A stretch of DNA of 64,000 nt from Argyresthia goedartella (taxonomy: Eukaryota > Arthropoda > Insecta > Lepidoptera > Argyresthiidae): positions 24,398,715-24,462,714 of the forward strand of contig OX463829.1 in NCBI GenBank assembly GCA_949825045.1, given 5' to 3'. This document shows, one piece after another, positions 35,501 to 50,500 of this stretch (the first letter of the stretch is position 1; each line of letters opens with the position of its first letter). A program made the position numbers and the translations under genes. The notes under the pieces were generated by a model. It searched no databases, was not told where the DNA came from, and saw only the letters and a list, made by a program, of their open reading frames with translations.

Positions 35501-38500
35501 AAAAACAACAAAATAAATATTTAAGGGGTTCCCGTACAACAAACGTGATTTTTTTGCTTGGTTTTGCTCGATATTGATAACGGTAACGGTAACAAGCTTG
35601 AAATATTCACAGAATATCTAGTTATATATTCAGTTTAAAAATAAATAATTAAATTAAAATATAAAAATTAAGGGGGCCTCCCATACAATGGGATGGTACG
35701 GAACCCTTGGTGCGCGAGTCCGACTCGCACTTGGCCGTTTTTTATATATGTTTATCTTATTTATCACAATCAAAATCAAATGAACCTATGGTATCAAATC
35801 TTCGTCACTGGTTTCTCCGACTTCTATAATAAAATCTTCCAACTCTTTTTCTAATTTTATATCCTTCACCCAGGACCTTCACGTTTTAATGTCACCATTT
35901 TTCAGTACTTTTCTGACGAGTTCTCGTACTTCAGAACAGACAAGTACAACTCATGCCATTTTAATACACAAGTGCATATACAATATGTAAGCATAAACGC
36001 AAGCCAAATTGATATCGATAAACGAGGTCGATGAGATTCGCGCCGCTCTCTATGAAGGGTGGTGGAGAGCCTACGGGTGTGCGGGAGATAGGCGGGACGT
36101 CACCCCGTCCGCGACTTCCTCTTTCCCCTATGGCCATCCCAACCTCATCTCGCGGTCTATGATTATATATATTTGTGTTTTCAGAGCAACCCGAAGCTGC
36201 TGAGACAACAATTGTCGAAGCTAGGTCTACATCAAAAGATAGAAAAGTTAAGGAGAAGAAGGATAAGTCAAAAGAGAAACACAAGAAGACTGATGGCACT
36301 AAGAAATCCAAGAAGAAGTTGAAAGAAAAGCATCACAAAAAGAAGGGAGAGAAGAAGATTCATAAGAGTAAAAAGAAAAGCAAGGAAAAAGACAAGGAAC
36401 CTGAGTTGATTCGACCAAATGTTCCTCCTTTACTCATGAATATGGAAAAGGAATCAGAACCATCAATAACTGATATATTTGCTGGTCAAATTCTCAAAAA
36501 CCATGGAGTATTACTTGATATTGCTAAAGAAGAGCCTAAAGCTGTGGACATTAAACCGGATATAACAGAAATTAGGAGGCCAATCATACCCATAATAGAT
36601 CTCGCCACTATTACTTCACAGCCGTCCGAAATCTCAGAAAATTTACAAACTAATATGGAAGTGTCTGAAAATAATATCCAGGCAGTTCCAGAAGAATCTG
36701 GAAGTAGTGCACCTAGTCAAGCTGCACCCAGAGAAGAGCAGATTAAAGAGATCAATGAGATTGAAGCGAAAATCCAAGGGCTGAGAACCAAGTTGGCTGA
36801 GCAACTTGATTCTATGTCGGATGATGAAGACTTTTTGAATATCAGAACTGAGGCGGAGGAACTGATGAATGATTTTGCAGAAGATGTCTTTCAGGTGAAA
36901 ATCATATTATTGTTTAACACTCATCCAATTTTCTGTTACAAATCTTTTTCTGTGTCTATGATAATTATTTCAGTTTTAGATTACAAGGTTTTGAATGTCG
37001 GTCTTCTCCCATCTGCTCCAGAAATTCTCCCATCTGCTCCCGACCTAATGTTTTATCCGGGGTTAAAATTTCTGGAGCCCATTTCAACTTTTCGTGATAA
37101 TGAGGCAAACGCGAAGAGCTGCGGGATTTTAGGATTGTTCAATCTCACACCCCTCCAACCAGCAACAGCAATATAGCTTTTATTTTAATTAAGTCACGAA
37201 CTTCCCCAGGAAATCTCCGCGGCGCGTCCATCCGACCTCCCCTCCCCCGCCGCTGCGCTGCAGTCCCCGCCTGCGCCCGCGCCCGCCGCACTCCCCGCAG
37301 CCCCCGCACCGGAACCGGAGCTACTGCCGCAGATAGAGCTCAACCTGCCAAGGAGATCCGTCCGCGAGAGACTCGGCGCGCGGGACGATAAGAGGGTTGA
37401 ACCGAAAAAGGCGGAGGATTCGAGGAAGAAGAGCCCGGAAAGGTTGTTATAAAGTAAAACAGACTGAAGGTCGTAAGAAAGTTAATAAATACTTTACGTT
37501 TATTTAACAAGTGGAATCATTATAGAAACAAATAACCCGACTGCATTTTCTTTCAATACCACATACAAACTTATTAATCCACCTGGTTTCGTGCATGGAG
37601 CATGACAGTCGCCTCACCAATTACTTTGTTAACTACATTTTGCGATGTAAAATCTAACCTATTGACTTATCACTGAAACTATGTCACTCCCACAACTGAG
37701 ACGAATCCAACGACACCTCATTTATTATACTTTGCCACTCTATTATTGGTTTTTTGACAGCTCGACGACTGACAAATTAATGATGCCCTAAAGAACGTAA
37801 TAATCGAAATTATAAAAAAGTATATATACGTCAACTGGCAACATTTTAACGTGGTCTGTCACTCGCAACAAAACGCCCGTGCATGTCACACGCATTTACG
37901 TTCGCTGAGAATTTTCTCGCATTTGTTATACCTCCAGTTGAGTAGTTTTATTCCTCGGTGCAATTTTTGGGAGTACTTAGTTTAGGCTGAGTACATTGAT
38001 CGTGAAAATGCGAATATGGTATCAAGACGACTCATGTTAATAAAAGGAATTAAACTATTTTATCTACACATGTATTATAAACCCTCTTTACTGCGTCCAA
38101 AAACCGCACGTTACGACCAGCATAATATTATACTACTTGGTAAAAACTCATTTCTTATATTGTATTGATTTTCGACTAATTTTGACATTCAAATTTCGAA
38201 CGCCGACGCCCGCCTGCTTGCCGCCCCTAGTTTGTCTGTGATATTGGTACGACTGAACAAGCTAAGCAAGTGCAGTGCAATTACCATTGCCTGCATGCCG
38301 GTCGAACATGCGGTTCCTGAACACATCAAAGAGAGCTGTGTGTAGATAAACTAGTGTATGTAATTGTACATAATTAGGCATTAAAACTCTTAGTGATATT
38401 ATTACGAAACGAGCCCGAGTTTTAATGCCCTCCATTATGTATCAGTCACATAAACTACTATTAGTTATTTTGTTTGTATGCCTTTATACTAAGAAGAATC

Positions 38501-41500
38501 TAAAACTTGAGAAAGAAGAATGTATATAATGTTAATATTTAAATTTTTTGGTTTCAACCTTAAAAATTTGTTTTCTTTGTTTTTAATAACATATTACACC
38601 TTATTTATATATTAGCATTTATTTCTACCGATTATTTGCACATCTGTGGCACAATCGTAGTAATCTTTATGTGTGGCACATCACTATAATAAGGGGGCGG
38701 TACCCCATTCCCGGTCCATGAAGCACAATATTATTTGATTGAAATTTTAACTTAAAACAATACGAAACGTCATGGGCGTGAGCTGTCAAAAAACCACTAA
38801 TAGAGTGGACAAAGTATAAAACCTACAAGAGGCTGTAGCGCGTGCAACAAAAATGGTCATACATGTGTACATACGAACATACAAACATACGCTCGAAAAC
38901 ACTACCTTCTTTCTATTGCAGTCGGGTGAAAACAACCTGTTTCTCAAATTTTCCCATATGAGGTGGCTGTAGCACAATTTCGGCCACGTTAATTACTCAA
39001 CTGAATTCATTCATATTTTATACTGTGCTGAGTTGTTTACGTGCACGTCGTAAAAGACGCCAAGGTAATTCATGTCAATTCATTCGTCTCCCTATAACTT
39101 CTACCTGCGCATATTTCCTGCTACTCTTTGTTAGATTATAAGACTTATGAGTTCAGAAACATATGGAAGCTGCCTGGTTTATGACTAATTTTCTTCGGTC
39201 TGTGGCATGATTAGTGGGTTTATTTTTTGTAGGTACACCCCGGAGAGAGAACCAGACTTTTGGCCAAAATCATCAGCAAAAAGTCGCCTAGGAGACCAGC
39301 CGGAAACTCATAAAAGGACTCTCTCTGAAGACTCGGACACACACGAATCTTCAAGCTCCAAGCGATTAACCTCAAGGTATGAATATGATGCTTATTGAGC
39401 GAGCGAGCTTTGCCTCGCCTAGAGGTCGCAATTTTCAACCGATTTTGACGAAAAATAACACATAAGTTCCTTGATTTATTTGAATGTTTTAGTTGATCGC
39501 GATTTTTGGTCGGGGGGAAAATAGGATGGAAACGGGGGGAAGTTTGCTGTAGCTTTATTAATCGACGGATTTAAATAAAATAAAAATCAAATAATTCTTA
39601 ATTTATTTTTAGTTCACTAACGACATACAGAAAAAGTAATAACAATATTAATAGTGTACAAGGGAAAATATCTCTAAAGAGAGATCTCTTCCAGTAAACC
39701 AAGTCAGGATGTGAAAGGTTGATTGTGGAGCACATGTAACCCTGTATACAACATAAAACTTAATAGATATATATATCTATTAAGTTTTATGTTGTACAAA
39801 GTATACTTTGTTACACTTTCTGTATTCCGTGCATGAAAAGCAGTGCCTTTGCTTTTCATACCAATAGTCCTTAATTTTTAATTTTTACGTAACATCCAGT
39901 GCGCACCTCTTTCGAACTAGTTGATTATGTACATTTCGTGGGATTTCATGGAGACTATGCCCAGAAGTTTTATTTTTATTTTATTTTATTTATTTGCAGA
40001 ACATAACTGTAAAATCACATTGCATGTCTTAAAATAATGGTTTTACATATTAAACTAGTGATTCAACCTTAAGATGTCCTGACAGTATGCTTAATTAAAT
40101 GTTATCTGCAATATTACTTACAAAATTATTTGACTTATTAAAAATTAATTACTTAAAAGTGCTTGATGTGGCACAGGAAATTGGAGGTCTTGGCGAGGTA
40201 GATGCAATAGAAGACCTGTTAGGGACCCTTGATGTGCTCGCCCTCGATGACTCATTGAACTTGGCTAAGATAATTCTATAATCTACGCCCATGAGTCACA
40301 TATGAGGCATAAATTAAAATAACTATAATTATATTCTATTAATATGAACTCTATAAACTATATTTAAAAATGTTGTGAAAGTAATAGGAATTCAAATGTA
40401 AATAAGTCTTACTGTCGGTGTATAGAACACTAACCCAGCAACGTAACATATAATGATTAATAATCCGACCTATTAGATATCCGGGAGACCTTGATTTATT
40501 CAACTCAAAACCGCAGTGTTAAGAAATTCCTGACAAAGCGCTGGTTTACTGCGTTAGCATCTTAAACTAAGTTGTTATTATGTAATATTATTTGTATCGC
40601 ATTTTTTGTTGTGTATTATGTTTATTTCCTATAACTTACAGTTCTATCTTTTTGTGCCTATAATTTCTTGTTAATTATTATGATTAAATAAACGGAGAAA
40701 AAAAAAATGTTGTGAACCAGACAGAACTATATTTTTAATTTTTCTCCGTTTGACCACAAGCAAGCAGTTTTGTTTTTTTTACCTACTACATGTGAGAACA
40801 CATTAATGGTTATAAGTTATTATATAAGTTTATTTATAGAGTTTGTAAAACTGTTTGTTCTCCTAATATAATAAAATAAAATAAAAAGTAAATAAAATAA
40901 ATAACTCTACAGCTCACTGTAAAATTCGCGGGCGAAACAGGAAATTTGCGTTTGTTTTCATAATTTTCCACCCCGTCACACCTCCGACCCCCTTGAAGAT
41001 TATTGGACGTAGAACTGGAATTATTATATAAACAAATGACCCGACTGTATTTTCTTTCAATTCCACATACAAAGTTATGAATTCACCTGATTACTTGCAA
41101 CACTAATTACTTTGTATCTCCATATCACCGCCAGTTTGAAAATTTTCCAAAACTGAATCGACAAAAAAAAACATGTAATTATGGAGCGGCTCACAAAATT
41201 TCACGAGAATCAGTTGAGAAATCCTGATAGAGAGAAATCCGGACAGACACGCGAAAGTATTTTTGCCCAAGCTGACAGAGACGCTTCTCGCGCGCAACGC
41301 GTTCGCTCTATCAATGAAAAATCCACTATTTTATTACTTATTTGTCTTCTACGTAATTTGAGATTTACAAAAGGCTAATTTGTCCTAATGCGCCGCCATA
41401 CATGTATGTGACTGCACTGCAGGGTGTCGGTGCTCGAGTCCCGCTCGCGCCGCGCCGGGCCGGCAAGCGTGGTGCGCGTGCGCCCCCGGCTGCGCGCCGC

Positions 41501-44500
41501 CGCGCCCGCTACCAGCCTGCTGTTCCGCGCCGTGGCCGACGCGCAGCGGTCCATGGCCAGCGTGAGTAATACCCAGCCCACATCCACCCATTGCTGGGCG
41601 CAGCCTCTTCTCCGCTGATCCGCACGGTCCCTTGCAAAAAGTACCTTCGCTCCTCTTGTCCACCATCGGTCATCCCGTCTAGCCAAGTCTAGATGTTGCT
41701 TGATCTTTATTCAACCCTGGGTACCCACATTCAGACGAATAAAGTTTCCTGTATTCTTGCATATGGCTCGGCCTTCGTCTTTCCGTGGCTATTGGTGATC
41801 TTTTGTATCGCATAACTTGCGACCTAGCATGTATCTCAGGTGGAGTATTTGTTTGCCTTGATTAATCATTTGACCGCCGTGCATCAAATACAATACAGTG
41901 ATTTTGTAGCAGGTATTTATCTGCATTTCCAAAAGAGCCGATAGATGGCAGTCAATTTCTTAACTTGTAAAAACAGAAAAATATTTAGAAAAAGCAGGAA
42001 AATCTAATGTATTTCACATAAAATCCCATGACAACATAGCATGACAAAGGAGTGTATATTTTTTTGATTGTTTAATCAAGGTTTAAGAAAATAAAAAATA
42101 TTATCTATAAATATAAATGGCAACATATATCCTAAATCCAGGTCTAATGTGGTCTAGTATTGGTTTATTGCGTATTTTTATGTAAAAATATTTCGATAAG
42201 TTGAATAGAAATCTTAGAAACATGGGGAAATTGGAACCCCCAAGGCCATCTATTGAACCAAAAAAGTCCAAGAAATTTGTTCATTGTGCGTTTCAGAATC
42301 GCACTTTCTCATACAATAAAGAGACAACATAACAGCGCGAAAGAGAGATATATATATATGCCTCGCTTGTGGATCAGGCATTGTATGTATATATACATAG
42401 TCAGGTCATAAGTTCTGTCACACAATAAAAACTTTTGAATTTAGAACGCTGGCCATAAAAAAGTTTATTGAATTCGAATTTCGAATTTTTCATGAAAATA
42501 AAAATGTGTACTTTTTTGAATTTTCCTCATTTTTAAATATGGAGTGGACACTTAAAGAAGACCGTGTCGCAGTTATTGCGTTGCATCGTTGCGGTTATGC
42601 GCCAATTCAGATTATCGACTTACTGAAAAATTTGAATATAACCAAAAGATTCGTTTATCGTACCATAAAACGATACAATGGAGACTCTAGTGTAGATGAC
42701 AGGTCAAGAAGTGGTCGCCCTCGCTCTGTTAGGACTCCAGCAGTGAAGAAGCGAGCAACCGTATTCCGCGTGTCCAACGAGGTCATTTTCCATCCTCGCT
42801 CATGGTTTGGTTGGGAGTCTCTTATTGGGGCTTAACTGAGGTACATTTTTGTGAGAAAGGCGTAAAAACGAATGCAGTTGTGTATCAAAATACAGTCCTC
42901 AAGACCGTTGTGGAACCTGTTTCTCATACCATGTTTAATAACAGGCACTGGGTATTCCAACAAGATTCTGCGCCAGCTCATAGAGCGAAAAGCACACAAG
43001 ACTGGCTGGCGGCACGTGAAATCGACTTCATCCGGCACGAAGACTGGCCCTCCTCCAGTCCAGATTTGAGTCCGTTAGATTACAAGATATGGCAACACTT
43101 GGAGGAAAAGGCCTGCTCAAAGCGTCATCCTGATTTGGAGTCACTCAAGGCATCCTTGATTAAGGCAGCCGCCGATATTGACATGGACCTCGTTCGTGCT
43201 GCGATAGACGACTGGCCGCGCAGAATAAAGGCCTGTATTCAAAATCGCGGGGGTCATTTTGAATAAACTTTATTACCATAAGAATCTATGTTTTATTAAG
43301 TTCATTTTGCTATATAAATGTTTACATAAATAATAAACATGTCTAAATTATTTCATATTGCACATGTGACAGAACTTATGACCTGACTATGTATAATGCA
43401 CTGCCAATGTGTTGAATAAAATGATTTTACACTCCCAGATTATTTCAGGCATTTATAGAATACCTGATTTTACACTTTTCTTGTTCAGTAGCCGCCAAAC
43501 TTCTTGAACACGTACCTTGACTGCGCAATAGCCGATTTTCATATACGTGCGAAAACCTCACCGACACTTTTATTCTCAATCCAAAACTGGTATTTGAACC
43601 GCAAATCGATGAAGAATACCATTTTTTTTATTGAGTATCGATATCTAAACCCGAAAATGTTTTTTTTTCATATGACAACATTGTTTTTAACGTGAAGTAA
43701 GAGCTTTTGAAGACAAAATATTTTTCTGCATTCTAACCTCAAAATAGGAATTTCGCCGCTTTATTTCTTTAACTCCGCTTTATCTCTGTTCAAATCATTT
43801 AATTTATGTCATATATTTTCAAGAGCCTACTAGAATTACACTTACCAGCCAAACTTGCTTAGATAACGTATTTTGTGACTGTGCATTCACAAGTAAAAAT
43901 GTAATTAACTGCTTACCCTCCGATCACAGTGGTCAAACAGTTTCATTCCCAATTGCCAGTAAAAATAGGACTGATCCATCATTTTATAGGCCTATTACAT
44001 CCCATAGATTAGAGACGTATATGAAAAAGTTAGATATAAATTTGCCAGTACCGGATTTTGATGAACAGAACCCAAACAAAATCTACTCAGACTTCTTCAG
44101 CATTATTCAGACAGAATTCAATAAAGTTTTTAAATTAAAGAAAGTCACTGACTACAACGGTAAATCTAAATTTAATGACTGGGCAACGTTTGGAATTCGT
44201 AAAAGTAGAGTTATCTTATATGACCTTTATGAACAAAAAACCTATAACTTTGATCGAAAATTTCATGACTACGTTAAAAAATATTCCAAAACTTTCAAGT
44301 TGGTTTGTAGAACTGCAAAATCTTTACACATTAATAGAAAAATTCAAAATTCAAATAATAGAATGAAAACAGTTTGGCAAATAATAAACCGCGAAACTGG
44401 CAAAGTTATACCAAGGGACAATGATTTCTGCCTAAAGATAGGTGATGATGTTGTTAAATCCAGCGCTGATGTTGTTCGAGCTTTTGAAACATTCTTCACC

Positions 44501-47500
44501 AATGTACACTTACTCACAACAGACCGTCTAAATTCATCTCCATATGAAGCAGAGACTTTATTAAAAAATAACACTAGCGCCAGTAATGTATATTTAAAAT
44601 TTCATCATGTATATCCCCAGGACATTGTCAAAACGTTTAAATTACTTAACTTAAAAAATACGGAAGACCTGTGGGTATATCAGTCAAAGTCATTGGTTCA
44701 GTAATTCTAGTTATAGCCCCACACTTAGCTTATATATTCAATAAATGTGTTGACGATGGGGCTTTCCCAGACCTCATGAAACACAGTAAACTGATACCTC
44801 TGTTCAAGTCGGGAGATAAGGGTGATCCTTCAAATTTCAGACCAATATCTGTTCTTCCAACACTAAGTAAAATATTTGAAAAGATTATACTAAATCAAAT
44901 GCTCTCACACTTCAACCGTACAAAACAACTGCACGCCAAACAATACGGTTTCACTAGGGTTAAATCGACTACGGATGCAGGTATTACCCTTATATCTCAT
45001 ATTTATTCTGCATGGGAGGCCGCACAGGATGCTATCGGAGTTTTTTGCGACCTGTCGAAGGCGTTTGATTGTGTTGATCATAATACGTTATTAATTAAAT
45101 TAAATCATTACGGAGTTAGAAATAAAGCGTTGGATCTACTAAGATCATACCTAAGCAATAGAATTCAAAAGGCAGAAGTTAACGGCGTAAAATCTGATGG
45201 ATCGGGTGTTAAAATGGGCGTTCCACAAGGTTCCATATTAGGCCCTTTCTTATTCCTGGTATATATTAATGATCTGCCTTTCATGGTGGAGAAATTAACT
45301 GACATAGTGTTATTTGCTGATGATACTTCACTGGTCTTCAAAATTGAAAGACAAAAAGGAGAATTTGATGATGTTAATGGTGTATTGTCTTTAACCTTGA
45401 ATTGGTTCACAGTTAATAATTTATTGTTAAACGCTGGTAAAACCAAGTGTATCAAATTCTCACTTCCAAATGTCAGGGAAGTTGAGACCAGTTTAGTGTT
45501 AGACAACAGCACGTTAGAATTAGTAAATGATACGAAGTTTCTTGGAATAACCATTGATAGCAAATTGCAGTGGGGACCCCACATAGATAAATTGGCTGGT
45601 AAATTAAGTTCTGCGGCTTACGCTGTTAGGAACATCAGACAAAGCACGGATGTGGCTACATCTAGGCTAGTATATTTTAGTTACTTTCATAGTGTGATGT
45701 CCTATGGTATCTTGTTGTGGGGGAAAGCAGCGGATATTCAAACTATTTTTATTTTACAGAAAAGAGCTATTCGAGCAATTTATAATTTAAAACGAACAGA
45801 CTCCTTAAGAGAGCTTTTTAAAGAAATTGACATACTAACAGTAGCCAGTCAATTTATTTTCGAAAATATAATGTATGTTTGAACCTTACAACATTTTCCA
45901 AACTTAGCGATAGCTGTAATGTTTACCTAAGAAATAATCACAGACTATGTGCGCCCCGTTTTAGACTCGCGAAGGTTAGCAATTCTTTCAAGGGTCAGTG
46001 CATTCTCTACTACAATAAGATACCTCTGGAGATTTTGAAATTGCCATTTGATAATTTAAAAAGCATGTTAAAGCGACTTTGTCGAAAAAGGGATATTACA
46101 ATGTTCAAGATTACTTAAATGACAGGACTGTATGGGGTTAATCTGGCTCAACACAGACCTTGCTGTTAATAATTTTGTAATTATTTATTCCAGCTTAATA
46201 AATAAAAATAAATCATAATTGTATTAGTTAAGCACAACCTATTTTTAAAAGAGATCTAAAAATCAATCTGTGGGTGTTTCTACGTCCTTCTTCTCCCACA
46301 GTGGTCCAATGTAGAGAAGCGGCAAAAAATGACGTTTGCTAAGTATATGTAAATATCTACAGTAATAAAGTACTTTTGAGTTTGAGTTTGAGTTTATTTT
46401 GGGATCTCAGGCAGAAAAATTCTTTTCCTAACTCGTTCGAAAAGGCTTCTTTACGAACCTCGCTACGACCCTCGCCTTCGGCTAGACCGTAAACTTCTCG
46501 GTTTTGCGAACTCTTAGTAAATCTACTACTATACCATTCCCCCTTTAAAAACCTTATTTCATTCAATGAAAACCGTGAATAAAAAGCCCTTTTACTCACT
46601 AATTTTGTGTTTGAATTTAGAACACATCAATATATTCGACCTACATCTCAATGTTTTATAACCTCCTTGCGCAAAAAATACTCGATACAAATTCCTAGTG
46701 CAAAGAATACTAGACATAAACAAACTCCTTGTGGAAATAACTGCTCGAGATTTGATTGGTCGACATTTTGTGTTCTTTGCTGTCATTAATAAATTGGTGC
46801 TATTTTGGGAACTGCAAGTTTTACGTACGCAAAGTTCAGTGTTTCTTATTAAATCGATTGAATATGCATTCTTGATTAAAACGGATTTATATCGAGGGCC
46901 ATGAATCACTCGCGTCGCTCAGGATTCTTAAACTTGAATCACTCGCTACGCTCGTAAAACAATCATCATGAATTGTTCGTGATTAATCTATGGCCCTCAC
47001 TTTAAATCCGTCCTTTATTTACTAGTTGCATTATATACTATTTTTAATACCTTTTATTCATTAACAAAACCTCTATCTTTAAAGACCAAAATAAATTGTT
47101 GATAATTGAACCTGGGAATAGTATCACAATTATCTAGTGGTTGGGCAATCTTGGGCCTTAAATTGGCCTTTATCACTCATACGCCAAACATGTTTGATAT
47201 GCTATGCAAAATACAACTTAGTTCATTCGAGATTAGGTCTTTTTTATATAAAATTGTATCGGATATACCCGACGTGGCGCCAGTGGCACGACTTTCTGCT
47301 GTCGGCCAGTGCCGACTGCGGCGGTTAACAGGTTAAGCGTAGTCTTGGGGACTGTGGCGGATACAGGATTTTTGTTGGTCGCCAACAGTGACAATCCCCT
47401 TACTACTACCCTGTCCTATAAAGCCTTCTCTTTGTTGGGTCAAATCCGACCAAACATAAATCCTGTATCCGCCATTGTTCCCAAGACTAGGCTTCATCAA

Positions 47501-50500
47501 GGCGAACACTTATAATCCAATTGAGAGACGTGCGAGTTCGCAAGTTTTGCGACACAAAATCTGACCAATATTCACTGAAAGTCGAAGACGAAAGCCGAGC
47601 CATTCGCAACAAATACCTGCCATATTCCCGAAGGCTAGAGGCCGAAAGCCGTGGTGATAGAATAGTTACTACTCCTAATAAAATGCGAAGCTGGTGTCCG
47701 CGCCTGAAAACACAAAATTAACAAACGATGTCTAACAGAGGTGTAAGACCAAAATCCGGTTCATGTGCTACTTACTTACTGAACTACTATGTGATGAAAA
47801 TCATTACCACACACATCTTTGAGAAATGCGAGGCCAAAGGCCTTGTCATACACTACAAAATAGTTATTTGTGCAATAAGAGAGCAAAGTTGGTTTTTGCT
47901 GCGAGTGCTTTTTTGAGTCCCGAATGAGCGAAGGATTCTGAAAAAAAAGTTCAAACTGGCGCTGACTTTTTCAAAATCTTACTTCAGGATAATAATCCGA
48001 CTCCAAACGGATCCTCACATAACGATTTTGAAGCAAATTGGACAGTAACTAAAAAGTTCAGAATGACGGTGACATTTTCAAAATCTGACTTCAGAATCAA
48101 GGTCGGACTCCAACCGAATCCTCAGATATCGATTTAGAAGCAAATCAGACCAGTAACTAAAAAGTTAAAAAAGGCGGCAATTTTTTCAAAATCTGACTTC
48201 AGAATCATGATTGTACTCCAACCGGATCCCCAGATATCGATTTTAAATAAAATCGGACTAGTTACTAAAAAGTTCCAAATGGCGGCAACTTTTACAAAAT
48301 TTGACTTCAGAATCATGGTCGGACTCCAACCGTATCCTCAGATATCGATTTTGAACCAGATCGGATCAGTAATTATTGACTGATCCGATTAGATAGTTCA
48401 AAATAGCGGGGACTTTCTCAAAGTCTGACTTCAGAATCATTATCGGACTCCAACCGGATCCTGAGATATCTATTTTGAAGCAAATCAGGCGAGTAACTAA
48501 AAAGTTCAAAATGGCGGCGACTTTTTCAAAATCTGACTTTAGAATCATAATTGTATCCCCAGATATCATCGATTTTGAAGCAAAACGGACCAGTAACTAA
48601 AAAGATCAAAATAACGGCCATATATTATCATCTTCATCATTTATATAATTTAGAGCCACCGCTGGGCACATGCCTCTTCCTTGTCCAATTTATTTTATTG
48701 TAACAATTCGCCGATGTCGAATATTCCATTCTGCAATTTTGCATTTTTTTTCTGATTGGTGGAATAGCACGATTATTTGGAATTCAGTAGCACAGATACT
48801 GCAATCGAGTTTAAAATCGATAGCAGTATCGGTGACATTGGCGAAATCGCAAACAGCCAAAAAACATCGAAATTATACCCCGGTGCCCGTTGGCTGTTTG
48901 CGGTTACGCCTATGTACGCGGCATTCAAATTGCGATCAAAAGCTACTTTGTCTCACTCAGTGAGCAAAATGCAACTGTTTACTTTGCACACTGTTTACTC
49001 GCAGCAAAACCATCTTGTTTGAGCTGCCGAGCTAAAATAGGACATTTCCCACGAGTTCGCAAATGCTTATATTTATGAACCGAGAAGTTTATGGCACGAG
49101 CCGAAGGCGGGGTCTTAGCGAGGTTCGTAAAAAGCCCTTCCCAACGACTTAGGAATATAATTTTTCCGCCTGTGAACCCAAAATCAAGCGGCGAAGGTGC
49201 TATTTTTAGCTCATAAGTCGGAAATTAGTACATTTCGAACGAGTTTGGGATATAATTTTTCCGCCTGAGAACCCAAAATCAAGCGGCGAAGGTGCTATTT
49301 TAAGCTCAGTAGTCGGAAATAGTACATTTCGCAAAGGCTTTTATTTACGAAACGAGAAGGCTACGGCACGGATAGTGCTATTTTTAGCTCAGAAGCCGGA
49401 AAAAACTATTTTCCGAATTTGTACTACTCTCACTAATGAAGACCATCGTCTCGTGTCCACAGATGCAAACGAAACCAGACACTGAATCTAAGATCAAACG
49501 CGCTCTAGTCCTCCCGATGCGTCGAACTGTTGACGCGACCAAAATTGTGGTCCGAGTTGACCAGCCAGCCAGCCGTGAGCCGTCGGAGTGTGAGATAGAC
49601 TTTGATACTGAGAGTCTTCATGAGCTGGATAGTGATAATGAGAAGAGCTCCAAGTAAGTAGCTTGTATCGCCGAGCATATTATAGCATTCCCTGTTCAGC
49701 ATTCCGTGTATTTGTCATGTTTAGGCCCTTTATGTAATAGAAGCAATATATTTGCCGTCATATTTTCTACCTTATGGCTTGATATTAAATTCCAAAACCA
49801 ATGAAAAATTATTCATGCTTATACAACATAAGGGGTTAATAGGCTCATACGTACCCGGCTCTGAGTTGAGTAAGTCGCGTCCATTGTTTGTCGACTCTCC
49901 TCGCTTTCTCGTTCGATACTTTGAAATCTAATAAAGACTAATAATAATAATAATATTACCTTGGACACTATTTACACACATTGATCTAGCCCCAAACTAG
50001 CATTCCCTGTATCTTGGGTACTAGACAACGATTCACATACTAATATAGATAAATATTATACTTAGAAAGATAGACAACCATGACTAGGTTACAAACATCC
50101 GTTCTCATCAAACAAATATTTGCCCCCATATTTGTAATTAATTATAATTACTTTTTTAGGGTTTACCGTACCTTTAAAAGGAAAAACGGAACCATTATAG
50201 GATCACTCGAGTGTCTTTCAGGCAGTGTGTAATAGTAGTTTATGTGACTGCTACATAATGGAGGGCATTAATACTCGAGAGTGGGTTTATGAAACAAGCC
50301 GAAAGCGAGTTTCATAATAATATCACTCGAGACTTTTAATGCCGAATTATGTACAGTTACATACACTAGTTTATCTACACACATATCATAAGCTTTCTTT
50401 GATGTGTTCAGGAACCGCATGTTCGACCGGCATTGTGGCATTGATCATTGCTCTGCAGTTGTTTAGCTTGTTCTGTAGTACCAACTTCACAGACAAACTA

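Noticed and set aside
41375..41686. Antisense open frames of 93-103 codons
   Set aside because: Shadows of the GC-rich Nab2 exon 7 on the opposite strand; no domain, and they cross its splice sites.
45165..45584. 139-codon - strand frame (also 16214-16618 on +)
   Set aside because: Antisense of LINE RT sequence; the sense strand carries the FADD and QGSILGP motifs.
46592..46909. 105-codon open frame on the - strand
   Set aside because: Lies in repeat-rich intron sequence and ends in a fold-back element; no family resemblance seen.
49436..49657. Independent small gene starting with Met
   Set aside because: It is Nab2 exon 8: acceptor at 49462, donor at 49654, and phases that fit exons 7 and 9.
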